From the NCBI RefSeq assembly GCF_041296385.1, contig NC_091017.1:53442214-53506213 (forward strand): DNA of 64,000 bases, in the 5' to 3' direction. The translations under genes were made by a program, and so were the position numbers. The notes under the pieces are model-generated. The model worked only from the letters and a program-made list of their open reading frames with translations, made no database searches and was not told where the DNA came from. Of this stretch, positions 12,894 through 24,486 are shown piece by piece; positions within the stretch are counted from its first letter, which is position 1, and every line of letters starts with the position of its first letter. The stretch comes from Aphelocoma coerulescens. Its lineage: Eukaryota; Chordata; Aves; Passeriformes; Corvidae.

Positions 12894-14365
12894 TCTAATT
12901 TAAACACCAGGCTAGGATGCATGAATATAGCAGCAGAAAATTGTAAAAAAGCTGCAAGGAAAACCAAGCTGTCTGCAAGCCAAGACTCTGCAATGACAGA
13001 GAATATATTCCTGTAAGGGTAACAGACTTCTTCTTTTTCTCACTTGCTCATTTTAATTCTTTTTTGCATTTTGCTTCTCAGAGGCATCATCATAAAAATT
13101 AAGCATTCAAAAAAGTTTTTTCTTGACGTCTGTGTGTATTCAGAACAGTTTATTTTGTCTTGAATTTACAAATGTTACAGGCAGAATTTTTCCAAGAAAA
13201 TGCAGTTACTGCAGGAAAGTATAATCACCTTGAATAAGGTTGGTTTGATTCATTACTGATGCATCTTCATTGATTTCAGAGGAACCTAATCAAAGAACAA
13301 GGTGAGCTGAGCACTCCAATGCTCCACATACTCCAGAGGAGGCCTCTGGAGCTGATATTCAGTGGAAGAACAGCTAATAAATGGGAAGAATCTTTTCTCC
13401 TACCAAGATGTCAAATATATTTTTCTTCTGTAGAATTTCTACAAAAGATGACTCAAGTATTTAAACCAAAGTGTATTGGTTCAAAATTGTGTTTGGCTTA
13501 CTGTTGCAAAAAGTTTGTCCAGCCTTCTTGCTCCAGAGTTCTTCGATATTGCAATGTGTCGTAATGATCACTTCTGTTTATGGGAAGTCACATGGAATAC
13601 TGACTCCCCATTTTTTTTGGCTAAAAATTGCAGAATTATCCCTACTAATGAGTTTAATAGGTTTGTAATGTTTTAAGTACAGAGCTCCATATTTTTTAAT
13701 TCCTTTCCGTAAGACTGTGCTGAATTCTTCATTACTGTAATCACTTGGATGAGAAAAAACCAGCACAACAATTGCTTTATTTCAAGTTCCTTCTAGTCCC
13801 ACAAACATCCTTGGGAAAAGAAACCAAATATGTAATTCATAAAAAATGTTGACTGCACTGTAAAAGGTTCTATGTAGTACTATAAAAAATAATCTAAACC
13901 ACGGTATTGCTGTTTCAAATCTGTTGAAAAGAATTAGCCATCTGTCACAACAGCAGCTTGACCCGATGGGCCCCGCAGAGCAGCAGTGAGATCAGCGGGG
14001 TCCTGCTGAGCCAGCAGTCCTGCCCTGCCGAGTCAGGCCCTGACGCTATTCCCTGGCACAACAGGTTGTCCTCAGCAGCGCCTCTTCCACTTACTTGTTC
14101 TCTATGATCTCGAGCACCACTGTTGCCTGGATTTCCAAACAGAAGCTGTGCAAAAGTCACTGAAACCATCAGGTTCCATAATAAACCCAGGTAATAAGCT
14201 TGCCTGAGTAATAGATCAGAATCATCTGCTGATTATTATTTAACTTCTTTTTTTTAAGTGTTTGTTTCCAATAAGATAGTGGTTTAACAGCTACCCTGCT
14301 GTGGGAGGAGGGCGGGAATAAGCATGACTTTTACTTCAAGAGAAGAAGTGACTTGTAAACAAATT

Positions 14366-14383
14366 GGGGGGGGGGGGGGGGGG
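14366..14383. repeat. G18 homopolymer
   Basis: Eighteen consecutive G on the plus strand in GABRB1 intron 3. Length in an assembly is error-prone. Confidence 0.9.
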
Positions 14384-17300
14384 AAGGAAGTTACTTTTCT
14401 CTTTCCTTCTGGGAAAGGAAACCAGCTTTTAAACTGGACACCTTAATGAGCAGTGTTCCTGGATGGACCTTTGCTTTGTGTTACCTTCTGAGAGAAGGCA
14501 GTTCAGGAGATGAGCTCTCATTTTAAATGCTTCTGGCTTCTGCAGATGTGAAATGAAAACACCTGAGGGCACTGAGAGCACTGCTGGCTGTTCTGCTACT
14601 CTTTGTCAGTGCTGCACTCACTCCTAATAATGAGCTGAAGAATTAATATTAATCCCCTTTAAAAAGTAATTCTCAGGATATATTTAATGTCTGTTCTTTG
14701 ACTAACTGGAGTGCTTACAGCTACTTTGAAGACACTAAAAGATGATAAATTCAAATCCATTGTGTTTCCTAGTGGACAGTATAACAATATTGTACACACA
14801 TCACACTGCAAAATGTCCAGAGACCAAGGGTGACAGTGCAGTATCACATTATTCATGAGAATACTTTTGACTCCTCTTGTGTCTCCTCTTACCTATTCTT
14901 CTTCAAAGGGGCTAGAGCAGTATTACTTTAAAAATATCCCTGTTCCAGTGAGAAATTGAGGAGATCAAACCCAGAGAAGTACACTGGTCGGACATGGGCC
15001 ACATTTCCCTATTTTGTCTCTGGCAGTGGTATTTCCCTGGTGTGATCTAAAAGGCAGAACTGTGAAAACTGCATTTAGAATTACAGGGTTCTGGGAAGGG
15101 AAAAATGAAAGATTCATGTTATGGTAAATTTTCAGCACTGTAGGGATGAAATGGCCATTGGGATAAGACACTCCCAAAACAGGAAGAATTTTTAGCTTCA
15201 TATTTGGAACTGGTTCACTGAATTGATCCAATGTAGAAATTTCCAAAGATCAACTTTCCCTGATAGACCATGTCACACTGGTGAGAAGAGTCAAAACAAC
15301 GGCTGTAAGTGGTTAGTACTTTGTTATGTTTTGTCATTACATTTCCCTGATACGTGCTACTCCTTCTCGTCATCTGCTCTGTACTTAACTCTGAGTATCT
15401 ACTAGGAATAACTAAAAAGAAAGAATGTATTATCTGGAATGTAAATAATCTTTAATGTATCAAAAAATCACACCCTTAGTGTGCTTCTGAAAAAGAAACT
15501 CATTTCTCTTGACAGTGGGAACTGAAAAGATCTATATTCAGAATTCATTTCCAATTGACACCAAAATGACAGTGTATTTGCTTCCTGTTAGTTTAGGAAT
15601 ACATGGAGCATTGAACAAGTTGTGAAGACTGTTAAGCATTACAGATTTCACTCCCAGCATGTAACTGATGTTCTGAAACTTTTTTCTCCCCCAGTTGCTC
15701 CTGGTGCAGTAGCTAAAATAAACTCAGAATTTACAGGTGGATGTCAATCTCATGTTTTGTTCCCTCCATAGAAAACCAGTGACAAAGCTGCACTGCCTGT
15801 GAAATGCGCTAATACAAATGAAGCCTCTGAACCTCCTCCATTTCTCTCCTTGACCAGTGTTTTATTTTGATCAGTTACTGGCTTACAAATAAACCACTGG
15901 TTAAAGAAAGGATAAATCATAATGGAAGAACACAGGATAGGAGGGTATCATTCCAGGCTTGGTTATTCTCTCATGCTGCTGAAGAGCAACAACACAGAAA
16001 ATTGGAAGTAAATAAAGGTTTACAAATTATGTAAACTGGAGAGCTGAACTGCTCCTGCAAGCTGCTGAGTAAACTGCTGAGCTGGTGGAGCTAGTATGTA
16101 CTTCATTATAGTGGTGTAAGAAATTTTATCTGTGAGCATATTCATTGAAAACATGGGACTATCAGCATCTAGTCCACCTGGATGGGACAGGAGTTCTTGG
16201 TGCACTGCAATAATTAGTACTTACAGAAGCTCCTGAGATACACAAGCACGAACATACCTACCTGCCACTGACTTCTACTCATGTTACTTCAGTTACACTT
16301 AGGAGGCTCTTCAGGTTAAAAATATGCTGGGAAATTAACTGCACTCCTCTTTTAATATGATTAAGATCCTGCATAATATTTAGACACCGTTTATCTGTTT
16401 CAACAGTTTTAATTTTGCTAACTCTTCAGTTCTTTCTACAGGCAATTAAAAAAGACATGACTGAAATTCTTCCATCTCAGTCAAATGGATTGATGAGTTC
16501 TAATGGAGAACATTTATTCCAACTTTTAATTAAGTTTGGCAGTCTGAAATCATTAATCTTTGCTTTGAAACTATGTACTGTAATGTGAGCATTTAAAACC
16601 ATACAAGTCAATCTTGTTATAAGGTGGATGTCTGAGTAATAATGCAGCTTTCTAGAAGCTGACTTTGAATCTTTTAAATCACCTTTCTGTTACAACATCT
16701 TTCCTTGGTTTGTGACATGAACCATTAAGGATTTGCCCCAGCAGAGGATGCAACCAACCTCAGTGTGACACTGCTTTGGCCAAAAGCAACCTTTTAATCC
16801 TGAAAGGCTACTGTAAAAGTTGATAGGCAAGAAATCTGGTCTACATATTCCATCCCACGTAAATCTTAATACAAAGTTACTGCTTAAAGAATCAAACACA
16901 CTGCATTACCTGGTGTTATTCTGCTGGATTATCCAGTGACTCTTATGACCAATTTCCTTGTGAACATATTTACAGTAGTTTAGCCTTTGGGGTGGAAATA
17001 ATTTCATTTTAATATGTTTTTTGGAGCACTGCCAGAGTTACAGGCATTTTTTAACATGAGAGAATTCTACAAGGATTAAAGTGATACCTTGAGATACTGG
17101 GTTCTCTTTCTAGAAGAAAAGAAGGAGTCTCAAAGAGCATTAAAGTATAAAATCTTTCAGGTAGCCATCTTGGACTTTTTCATCACCTGCCAGAAGACCT
17201 TATGGTTGTTTTTTCGGCCTTTACTGATGCTCTGAAATACAGCACACTTAAGATGGATGGGAGATGAGAAACCATAGAGAATTCTCCCAAGCAGATGCTG

Positions 17301-20300
17301 TTCGGAATACCGTGAACAACAAAACACATCAGCTGGGGATACTTCTAAATGAAGGCAATCTCTGGGTTTGATTTAACAGTTTCAGCTGTTGTCACAGAGT
17401 ACTTGGCATCCTGTGAACACAAACAGGTCTTTCTGGTAACAGCTACTGAGGTTGTTATTCTTCCTCCAATGAGGTTCCTCCATCTGATGGTATGAGTGTT
17501 CCCTCTCTTGGTTGCACAGCTTCAGCTCCAGGTCTGTATTGAGCTGCAGTTGGTAGATGATTATTATTATTATGGCCTAGAGGAGGTATGGAACTTTTCA
17601 GACAATAGAGTACAAAGTAAAGCTGATTAAAAAAAAAAAAAGACTAAGTTTTGCAGACATTTGAAATGTATGCTTCGAATTTCCTTATGAAGAAAAATGC
17701 TTAGTTTGGAAGATTCCGATATTCTCTTTCAGAAGTCAGATATAAAGTCCAAAATCAGAAGTAAAAGGGAAACGCAGTTGTGGAAAATGTGAAAGCTTTT
17801 AATTAAGCACTTACCCTGTCCTGTGCACAAGAAGAGAAACATGAAATTTAATTTTATGGATTTCTTTTTCTTTTTTTTGAAAGAAGTTAATTTTGGGGAA
17901 TGGGTCTCTTGGTGTTAATCATTGACTGTTTGGGACTGTGAATGTTTCAAAAGGTTTGTACCACGGAACTGTGGGATTTGTGCACATTAACAGATCAGCT
18001 GGATGTTTCCAGCGGTCACAGCACAGCCACGTTGTTTGATGCAGGTGCACAAACAGGCAGTGCTGGGGAAATCCTTTCATCTTCCCTTCCATACAGCTAA
18101 AAAGCCTATCTCTTTGCAGGCATACCCCTTATTTAGTGAAATCCTACATACCTTGAACTGGGTGCTAAAGCTTCCACTACAAAAGGGCAGGGTGTCACCC
18201 CTCTAATTTCACAGGCACCACTGTGATATGATTGATTAACTATAGACTGTGGGAGTCAGGAGAGTTGCACTTGTGGGGAACTGTGAGTTTAACATTAGAC
18301 AAAAAACATATGTATTTTCTAAAGGGCATTCATAGCTAGTTTGTTTAAGCCTTGAAATGAGAAGAGTATTGTGCCTGTCAGCCTAAAAAGAAAACCTGGA
18401 CTACAGTTTATATCAGCCCTGAAGCTGGCCTCAAGTTTGTTCAACATTTGAAAAATTAAGATGCATCTGATTTCTGGATCATATGAAGTAACATTTACAT
18501 TATTGCTTTACAATTTTTGCCTATTTGTCAATTTTTTTGAAGGAATGCTTATTCTTGTCAAATGAAAAACAATCCAAGAAAACATCCACTAACAGTGACA
18601 CAGTCACTTAACCTCAAGCTGCCCATTTCTACATTCATTCCATGTTTCACTCTTTAATATAATTACTCCTGTTTGGAATAGGCAGTGATGAAATGATCTG
18701 GCCTTTATGTATTATTACTTGATTAGTTTTTCTGCATTTGCTGAAAAAAAAATCGGTTACTGAACATTCTTACTAATATTAATTTAAAGTGCTTTTGCAT
18801 GTCCTCCATGCTCTTTAGGACAGTTGCTATATGACAAAAAAGTATTTCTCCTTTCTTCTTCTGCACTACAGCTAAGTAAATTTTCATTAATAACTATTAA
18901 GCTTTTAGACTTTTTAGAAAAAAAAATCAGTTTAGTCTGTATGAATATCTTCAGGAAAATATATTTAGACCAAGGATCATTTATTATCATTTGTGTTGCC
19001 ACACTGGCTGGGGCTAAAGGAATTTTTGATGTTTTAGTTCTATATGAACAAGACTTATGATTACAAAAAATGGGACTTGGCTGCTCTGATGCAAAGAGCC
19101 AATTTGGTTCCCCAGGATTTATTTCCTATGTCGAGATTCACAACAGCCACCATGCTAAATTCTCAGATACTTAATCAAGACAGGAAGGAGGAATAAGATG
19201 TGTGAAACTCTGGCTATGTCAGTAAATACAGCTTAAGTCTTTCTCAATCTGCAATACACACACATACATAGTATATACATATATTTTTATGCAGTTGGCT
19301 TTTTAAATTATCAACTTTACCAAAAGGATACAAAAAGTGAGTGGTCTAAGCTAAATTAAATTCTTTCTGGGGCAAAAAGATGTTACCCAACAGGTTGGGA
19401 TGTTGAGAGCATAAAAGATATACAAATTCTCGGCAAGATTTGTGGCTTATTTGGGAGATCACATAAATATAAGAGGCTTGAATACAAGTTTAGAGAAGCT
19501 AAAGAATTACACATTCTTTCCATGTTTTCTTTAACTTCTTTTTGCTGGGACAAGAAACCTTCAGTCTGCAATCACAGAAACTACATCATCAGTGTGAAAT
19601 CAGTATGGTAGGTCAGGAATAGTGTTCCCAATATAAAACAGGGTTTTTTTCTTTTTTTTTTTCCTCTGTGGTGTCTTTTTTAACTACTCTATAAAAGGTT
19701 CTTAATCATATGCACTGTTTTTTAAAATTTTAGGACATGTACATGACATCTTTTGCCTACTATAAAGGTTTGACCACGTTTTTTTCAGTAAGGAACACAT
19801 TTTAGAGAAAATTACATCATGTACTGCATGTGAATTTTTTGAGTCCAGCTACTTCTCTCGACTGTTTCCTAGTAGACAGAGCAATACATTATTTGTTTGC
19901 TTGCCCTGAAGCACGACACTAATTACTGCCAATCATTCTACCTATGTTTATTCTTGATATACAAGCAGCACCTTCTACTAACCACATAAAGGCATCAGAG
20001 TAAACCAGACATCACAGCAGCTTAACAATCTAGTAATAGTATGGTTCTTAATGAACTCTATATTCATGTAGACGTCTATTATACTTAAGGAACTCTGTCA
20101 TGAATGAAAGTTAGCTGAACAGTCATTAACTGAGACAAGGAGAAGGGTGACCTTGTACCTTTGTAAGGGAATGCTTGCAGTTACTGTAGCAAGGCCGTGA
20201 AAATCAGATGGAAAACTAAACTAAAACTTATATATCACGGTATATTAGGGAGAAAGCATGGTTAGAACTGGGCAGTGCTCACTAGGATGTTTATATTCTA

Positions 20301-20691
20301 CTTCTCCTGCTTGTTTGATGCATGACAAGCTCCTCAGTTGCAAAAATCAACATAAGACAACATCTCTGATGTCAAATGGGAGAGTGGTAAGAATGGATGC
20401 TTCAATTAATTATTCCGTAAAAGTTAATATGGCAGCTCACCACAGTATTATTGAACTACCAAGCAGCTATAAAACAATGCTATTTAATGAGCTGAGGAGA
20501 TGAGGACTGAGTGCTAGCAGAGAAAAACCAGAACAGAGAAAAACAAGACTGTGTAAGTCTTGGTTCATTAACTGAGTATAGTATTTCACAATAGTCTAGT
20601 AGATTAGAACAAGCCACTATGACCAGCCAAGCTGCTTGAACAGACACTTACTGGTGCTCACAGAATTCAAAATAATTCTATTGCCTATATC

Positions 20692-21372
20692 TGTGGCAGG
20701 GTATATCACCCCTCTCCCCACCACAGGTGGCCAGTGCAGATAGGAGAGATAACCCAGGCAGGCAAGGCCCAGCAAGTATCTCTCCTGGCACCAAAAGGTC
20801 TGCCAGCTTAACAGATGTGGGAAGAGATAAAACATAGGTGACCAAAAGGCCTGTTTTTACACTATAAAAGTACTACAGTTTATCACAGAGGCAGAAGTCT
20901 CCTACACACACCCTGAGAAGCCTTCTACCCAGATGCCCTGAAGGCACGCAAGACTTCTGCCCAGAGCCTGGACACAGATTCTGTGATTACTTTCCTGGGA
21001 ATTGAGGGAAAGGATTTCCATGTGTGCTCCATCAGGAACTGGATGGTAAGAATCACTGGATCGTAAGTTATATTATTTCTTTGCTAGCTGTAAAATAAAT
21101 AGGCACCTTTAATCCTGTGTGTATAATACTATTTGCCTCTTTTTGTCTTAATCCTGTGCAGTAATAGTCTGTCTTAAGTCTTATGTCTGTTAGTTTTGTG
21201 TCTATTAAATAAATAATTCATTTTATACTAGATGGAATCAGCCATTATTAAAGAACTTACAAAGGAGAGTGGGTCTTGAGGTGCTGGCCACCCCAACAAT
21301 GTGACTGCCTACTGCCAGAGACCTGGGCAAAAGGCAGGGACTTGCTTAAACCCACATCATCCATTCATAACA
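20692..21372 (+). mobile_element. Probable solo LTR of an endogenous retrovirus
   Basis: A 681-bp block begins TGTGGC and ends ATAACA, giving the TGT...ACA inverted ends usual for retroviral LTRs. Inside, in order, are a TATA box (tataaaa, 20863-20869), AATAAA signals at 21094 and 21208, and about 160 bp of U5-like sequence. Flanks are ATATC (20687-20691) and ATATT (21373-21377), a possible 5-bp target-site duplication with one mismatch. No gag, pol or env sequence is adjacent, so it would be a recombined solo LTR. I do not recognise the family by sequence, so the call rests on architecture. Confidence 0.5.
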
Positions 21373-21503
21373 ATATTTCAACTTTTTACCCAAGAACTAG
21401 ATTTACTTGGACATACAAAGCAGCCTGTTGACATGGCAGACAGTCTACAGCCATGACCATATCTCAGCCAACACACCAAAGGAGAACACCTCCTTCACTG
21501 CCT

Positions 21504-21528
21504 TTCTCTCTCTCTCTCTATATATATA
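21504..21528. repeat. (TC)n-(TA)n microsatellite
   Basis: A TC tract passes directly into a TA tract. Confidence 0.85.
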
Positions 21529-23989
21529 ATTTTTACTCTCATTTATACATTTATACTGGAAGACAAAATTTAACTCTGTGGCCACCATGATTGGGGATAT
21601 GTGTCTCTGTCACTCTGGATATAAGGCTTCATGCTCCTGAGGAAAGCCAAGAGATAAGACAACTCCCTCCAATAGTGATAGGGTGAGACTGACTGAACTC
21701 TGGTGGATCCAACCAGACCCTCTTGCCAGGAGGACTTCACATGATGAGAGTGTTGCTCTCCCGGCTACTATTCCAGTTTCCTTCAGCAACAAAACTGCCC
21801 TATAGCCGAAGGATGCTATAAATTACGATCTTCTGAAAAACATTTCTGGCTCTGAAGCCACAGAACAGTAGCTCTTATTAAATGAATTTTTAAAAAAATC
21901 TAAAAGACACAGTTTAAAAGAAAAGATGAATGACTTGCATATGACTGCATTAAGCATCTCAAGGCTGTGATTTCTCAGAAATAAAAAAAAGTACTAGAAC
22001 AAAACATTATTTTACTAGGTAAAAAACCTTTTCTTAAGCCAAGATATCGACTCCCTTGTTTTTGCAATGATGGATGAAATTACTGATCATTGTCCAAAAC
22101 CACGCAGACAGTCTCCAGCAACACAATAAAGATTTTGCAACACAGAACACTCTAGATACAGGTATGTACAGGTAGTACTTGTGATATGGGAAAGCCGTCT
22201 CAAACTGATTCAGAATGTTTTGCTTTCAGGAATGGACTATGGCTACAGCTGCAACTGGTTGGTTCCTTCTGCTGTGAGATGTGGCATTTTATGAAATGAA
22301 AACATTTTCTTACTTTTTGACCAGCTTTAGTCAAGCTGCCCCCCTACACACAGAGATTATTCAAAGAATCCATCTTGCACATAACTTTTCTTTCCCAGAG
22401 GCTGTGCAAGTGTTAGAACGGAGAAGAAAGTTTTGACAGGTACAGGATGCAACTAAGAAACGCTGTGAGCTGGTGCAATGCAATTAATGCCCTGTGAGAT
22501 TGCCATTGGAAACTGTCACATCCCCTCCCCTACAGATTAACAGTATTTCAGATGTTGAGACTTTACAAGTTAAGTTCTGGACTTTTCAGAACAGGTATTT
22601 TGGTGTTTGCTCTGTTCGGCTTTTTCCGGGTGTAATCCCATTACAGGGTAGTAGAAATAGTTTGGAATTGGAGTAGATTTGTTCTTTGACTATTTTGATA
22701 AGGTCTATGTTCTGTTTACTCTGCCCTATCTGTGTGGTCTGTACCATGTTCCCCCCTAAAAGTACAACACAGCAACAGGAACACCAGGAGCCGAAACTTG
22801 CAAAATGTTTTTGTGTGGCATTAGCAGTCTGCAGAGCTTGGTATGCTACACACAATCTGACAAATTTTGTTTCCTCCCCACTCTACCATGCATATTCATA
22901 AGCAAATATAACAGTTACACACAAACAGAAGCTGTGATATATATAAAAAACAACAGAAAAAAACTAAGTATGAAAACAAAACAAAAGAAATCTATGAAGA
23001 GATTGTTTTAATGACTGCTATTAACTAACATACCAACAAAGAAATCCCCACTCTTGGGTAAATTACTTTGAATGGGTAAATATCACCTAGTGAAATAAAC
23101 TGCTAATCAGGATGGAAATGTAAGGTTTCTAAGCTTCTTTTAACTAAGAAGGTGTTCCCCTATGTACAGAAAGCATCTTCGATTCATGCGAGATCAAACA
23201 TAAGCGAGTGAGAGCAAAATGCCCATGACACTGACTAATCCAACATGATTTTGTGTAACGTTCAAACTTGCAACTGGTTTACTGTTTTCTTCTGGGAAAA
23301 GGCTGTCAAATGAGGCAGGCACTGAAGAGTCACATTTTTGCTCTTTAAGCCTGCTTGTCTATTAGCATTCCTTCCTGCAGGAGAAATGAAATCAAATGCA
23401 GTATGTTTCACACCTGTAGCTATGAGACTTCTGATTCTGATAGCTGGAAACATCCTTATGTACTTATTCTACAGTGTTTTTTTCCTTCTACAAGAAAGAG
23501 AGCGTTCTCTAGAACTCCTTTTTATTTTCTCTTTTCACCTTTTGCTCAAGGCTACTAGCATGCAAAATGAACTGTCTAACTCTTTAAATAACTTAAAATG
23601 AAAACACGCACATCTGGCCATCTGCTGCTACAGCTCAAGAAACTCCAGCATTTCCGACAGCAGCTGCTGACTATGCAAAGGGCAAACCAGAGCAAGTGAG
23701 ACCCAGAACCTCAAACCTGCAGCAGGTGTTCTGACCAAGGCAGGGAGCTCTTCCTAAGTGCCACCGCAGGCATGCCAACACCATCTTAAAAATGCAAATA
23801 ACTTTTCCTAGCAACTGCGACGTGCTCGGTTATTTCGTGGCGATCGCTGCGGCTCGGTACGCGCAGCCCCGCGCAGCCCCGCGCAGCCGGGCTCCCGGCC
23901 GGTCGCAGCGCGGGCCTCGGGGCTCCGGCAGCCCCCGCACGGGCAGGGAGGCGCTGGGGCTCCACCGCCCCGGCCCGAGGGTCACTCAC

Positions 23990-24057
23990 CATGTTTACCT
24001 CCGAGACCACGTCGATGCTGGCGATCTCTATCCGCATGCCCACATCCACGGGCGGAC
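23990..24057 (-). CDS. GABRB1: GABRB1 coding exon 3
   Basis: Acceptor CCGCAG and donor AACATG|GTGAGT give 68 bp, the conserved exon 3 length across GABA-A subunit genes and equal to exon 3 of GABRA4 in this window. It encodes GPPVDVGM through SEVNM, the first beta strand of the extracellular domain. The exon ends exactly at a Met codon, as in the paralogs. Everything at lower coordinates is intron 3. Confidence 0.95.
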
Positions 24058-24393
24058 CTGCGGAGGGAGCGGGACGCGGCGTTAGCGGACCTCGGGGAGC
24101 CGGGGCGCGGGTCGGGGCCGCGGGCGCCTTACCTCCGAAGTCGGGGCGGAGGCGGATGTCGTAGCCTTGGAGCAGCCTGTCCACAGTCTCCTTCACGTAG
24201 GACATGTTGCTGGGCCCGTCGGCGCTACGGGAAGAAGCACAAGCGGGTTAGGGAGGAGGCCGGGCGGCCCCGCGCCCGCCTCCCTCCCTCCGTCCGCACC
24301 CGGCGGCGCTCACCTGCGCGCCGCGCACGCCACGGCCAGCGCCAGCGGCAGCAGCAGCGCCCGCGGGCCGGCCCGCCTCGCCGCCGCCCCCAT
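23990..24393 (-). CDS. GABRB1: GABA-A receptor beta-1 subunit, coding exons 1-3 (5' part of gene)
   Basis: Beta-1 subunit of the pentameric GABA-gated chloride channel. The window encodes residues 1-80 in three exons: 24314-24393, 24133-24224 and 23990-24057 (80, 92 and 68 bp), joined by GT-AG introns of 89 and 75 bp. Residues 1-26 form a signal peptide with a Leu/Ala-rich core. The mature N-terminus has the beta motif [14 protein letters not shown], with an Asn-Met-Ser glycosylation site at N33, then [12 protein letters not shown] and PPVDVGM..IASID..SEVNM. From my knowledge of the family, [11 protein letters not shown] with PPVDVGMRI fits beta-1; beta-2 has SLVKET and PPVAVGMNI, beta-3 SFVKET and PPVCVGMNI. 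The start at 24393 has G at -3 and +4, and puts the exon 1 boundary after the same residue count (26) as human beta-1. The frame stays open upstream to an ATG at 24741, but a signal peptide at residue 1 favours 24393. Exon 4 (ligand-binding domain) is off the left edge. Divergent neighbour: GABRA4. Confidence 0.93.
24133..24224 (-). CDS. GABRB1: GABRB1 coding exon 2
   Basis: Acceptor CCGTAG and donor GGAG|GTAAGG give 92 bp, the length I know for exon 2 of beta-subunit genes. It encodes Ser27 to the first base of Gly58: the N-terminal helix ([18 protein letters not shown]) and the family motif IRLRPDFGG. The Asn-Met-Ser sequon at N33 is a likely glycosylation site. Confidence 0.95.
24314..24393 (-). 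CDS. GABRB1: GABRB1 coding exon 1 (signal peptide)
   Basis: The ATG reads down from 24393 and the donor is CAG|GTGAGC, with GT at 24313-24312. The exon encodes 26 residues plus two bases of a Ser codon completed in exon 2. The peptide is short, with Arg residues early, then a Leu/Ala-rich core and a small-residue end, as in a cleavable signal peptide. Its sequence is unlike the mammalian beta-1 leader, as expected for a fast-evolving segment in a very GC-rich context. The 5' UTR extends to higher coordinates, but the transcription start cannot be fixed from sequence. Confidence 0.88.
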
Positions 24394-24476
24394 CCCGGCC
24401 GCCGCCTCACGGGGGACGAGCCGCGAACTGGAACTTGGCGCGGAGCGGCGAGGAGAAACAATTCCCGAGAGCGAGA

Positions 24477-24486
24477 CGCATGCGCG
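24477..24486. promoter_or_regulatory. GABRB1: NRF-1-like palindromic core in GABRB1 promoter
   Basis: The sequence CGCATGCGCG lies about 84 bp upstream of the GABRB1 start codon. It matches the core of the NRF-1 consensus YGCGCAYGCGCR at 10 of 12 positions, with both mismatches at the 5' end of the motif. NRF-1 control of the mammalian GABRB1 promoter has been reported. That this copy is bound is my inference. Confidence 0.4.

Larger units (their letters stand above)
1..23989 (-). other. GABRB1: GABRB1 intron 3 (partial; large first long intron)
   Basis: The donor is at 23989-23988. No sequence resembling exon 4 (a 221-bp exon with a W.PDT motif) was seen on the minus strand down to position 1, so at least 24 kb of intron 3 is present. 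A cluster of exons 1-3 followed by a very long intron 3 is typical of GABRB genes. The intron is AT-rich and holds a CR1 fragment, a MIR relic, a probable solo LTR and several short duplications listed separately. Open frames here are short, lack domain signatures and look random. No RNA gene was recognised. Confidence 0.8.

Noticed and set aside
12394..13016. Plus-strand open frames of 131-159 codons
   Set aside because: They lie antisense within the CR1 LINE fragment and its flank.
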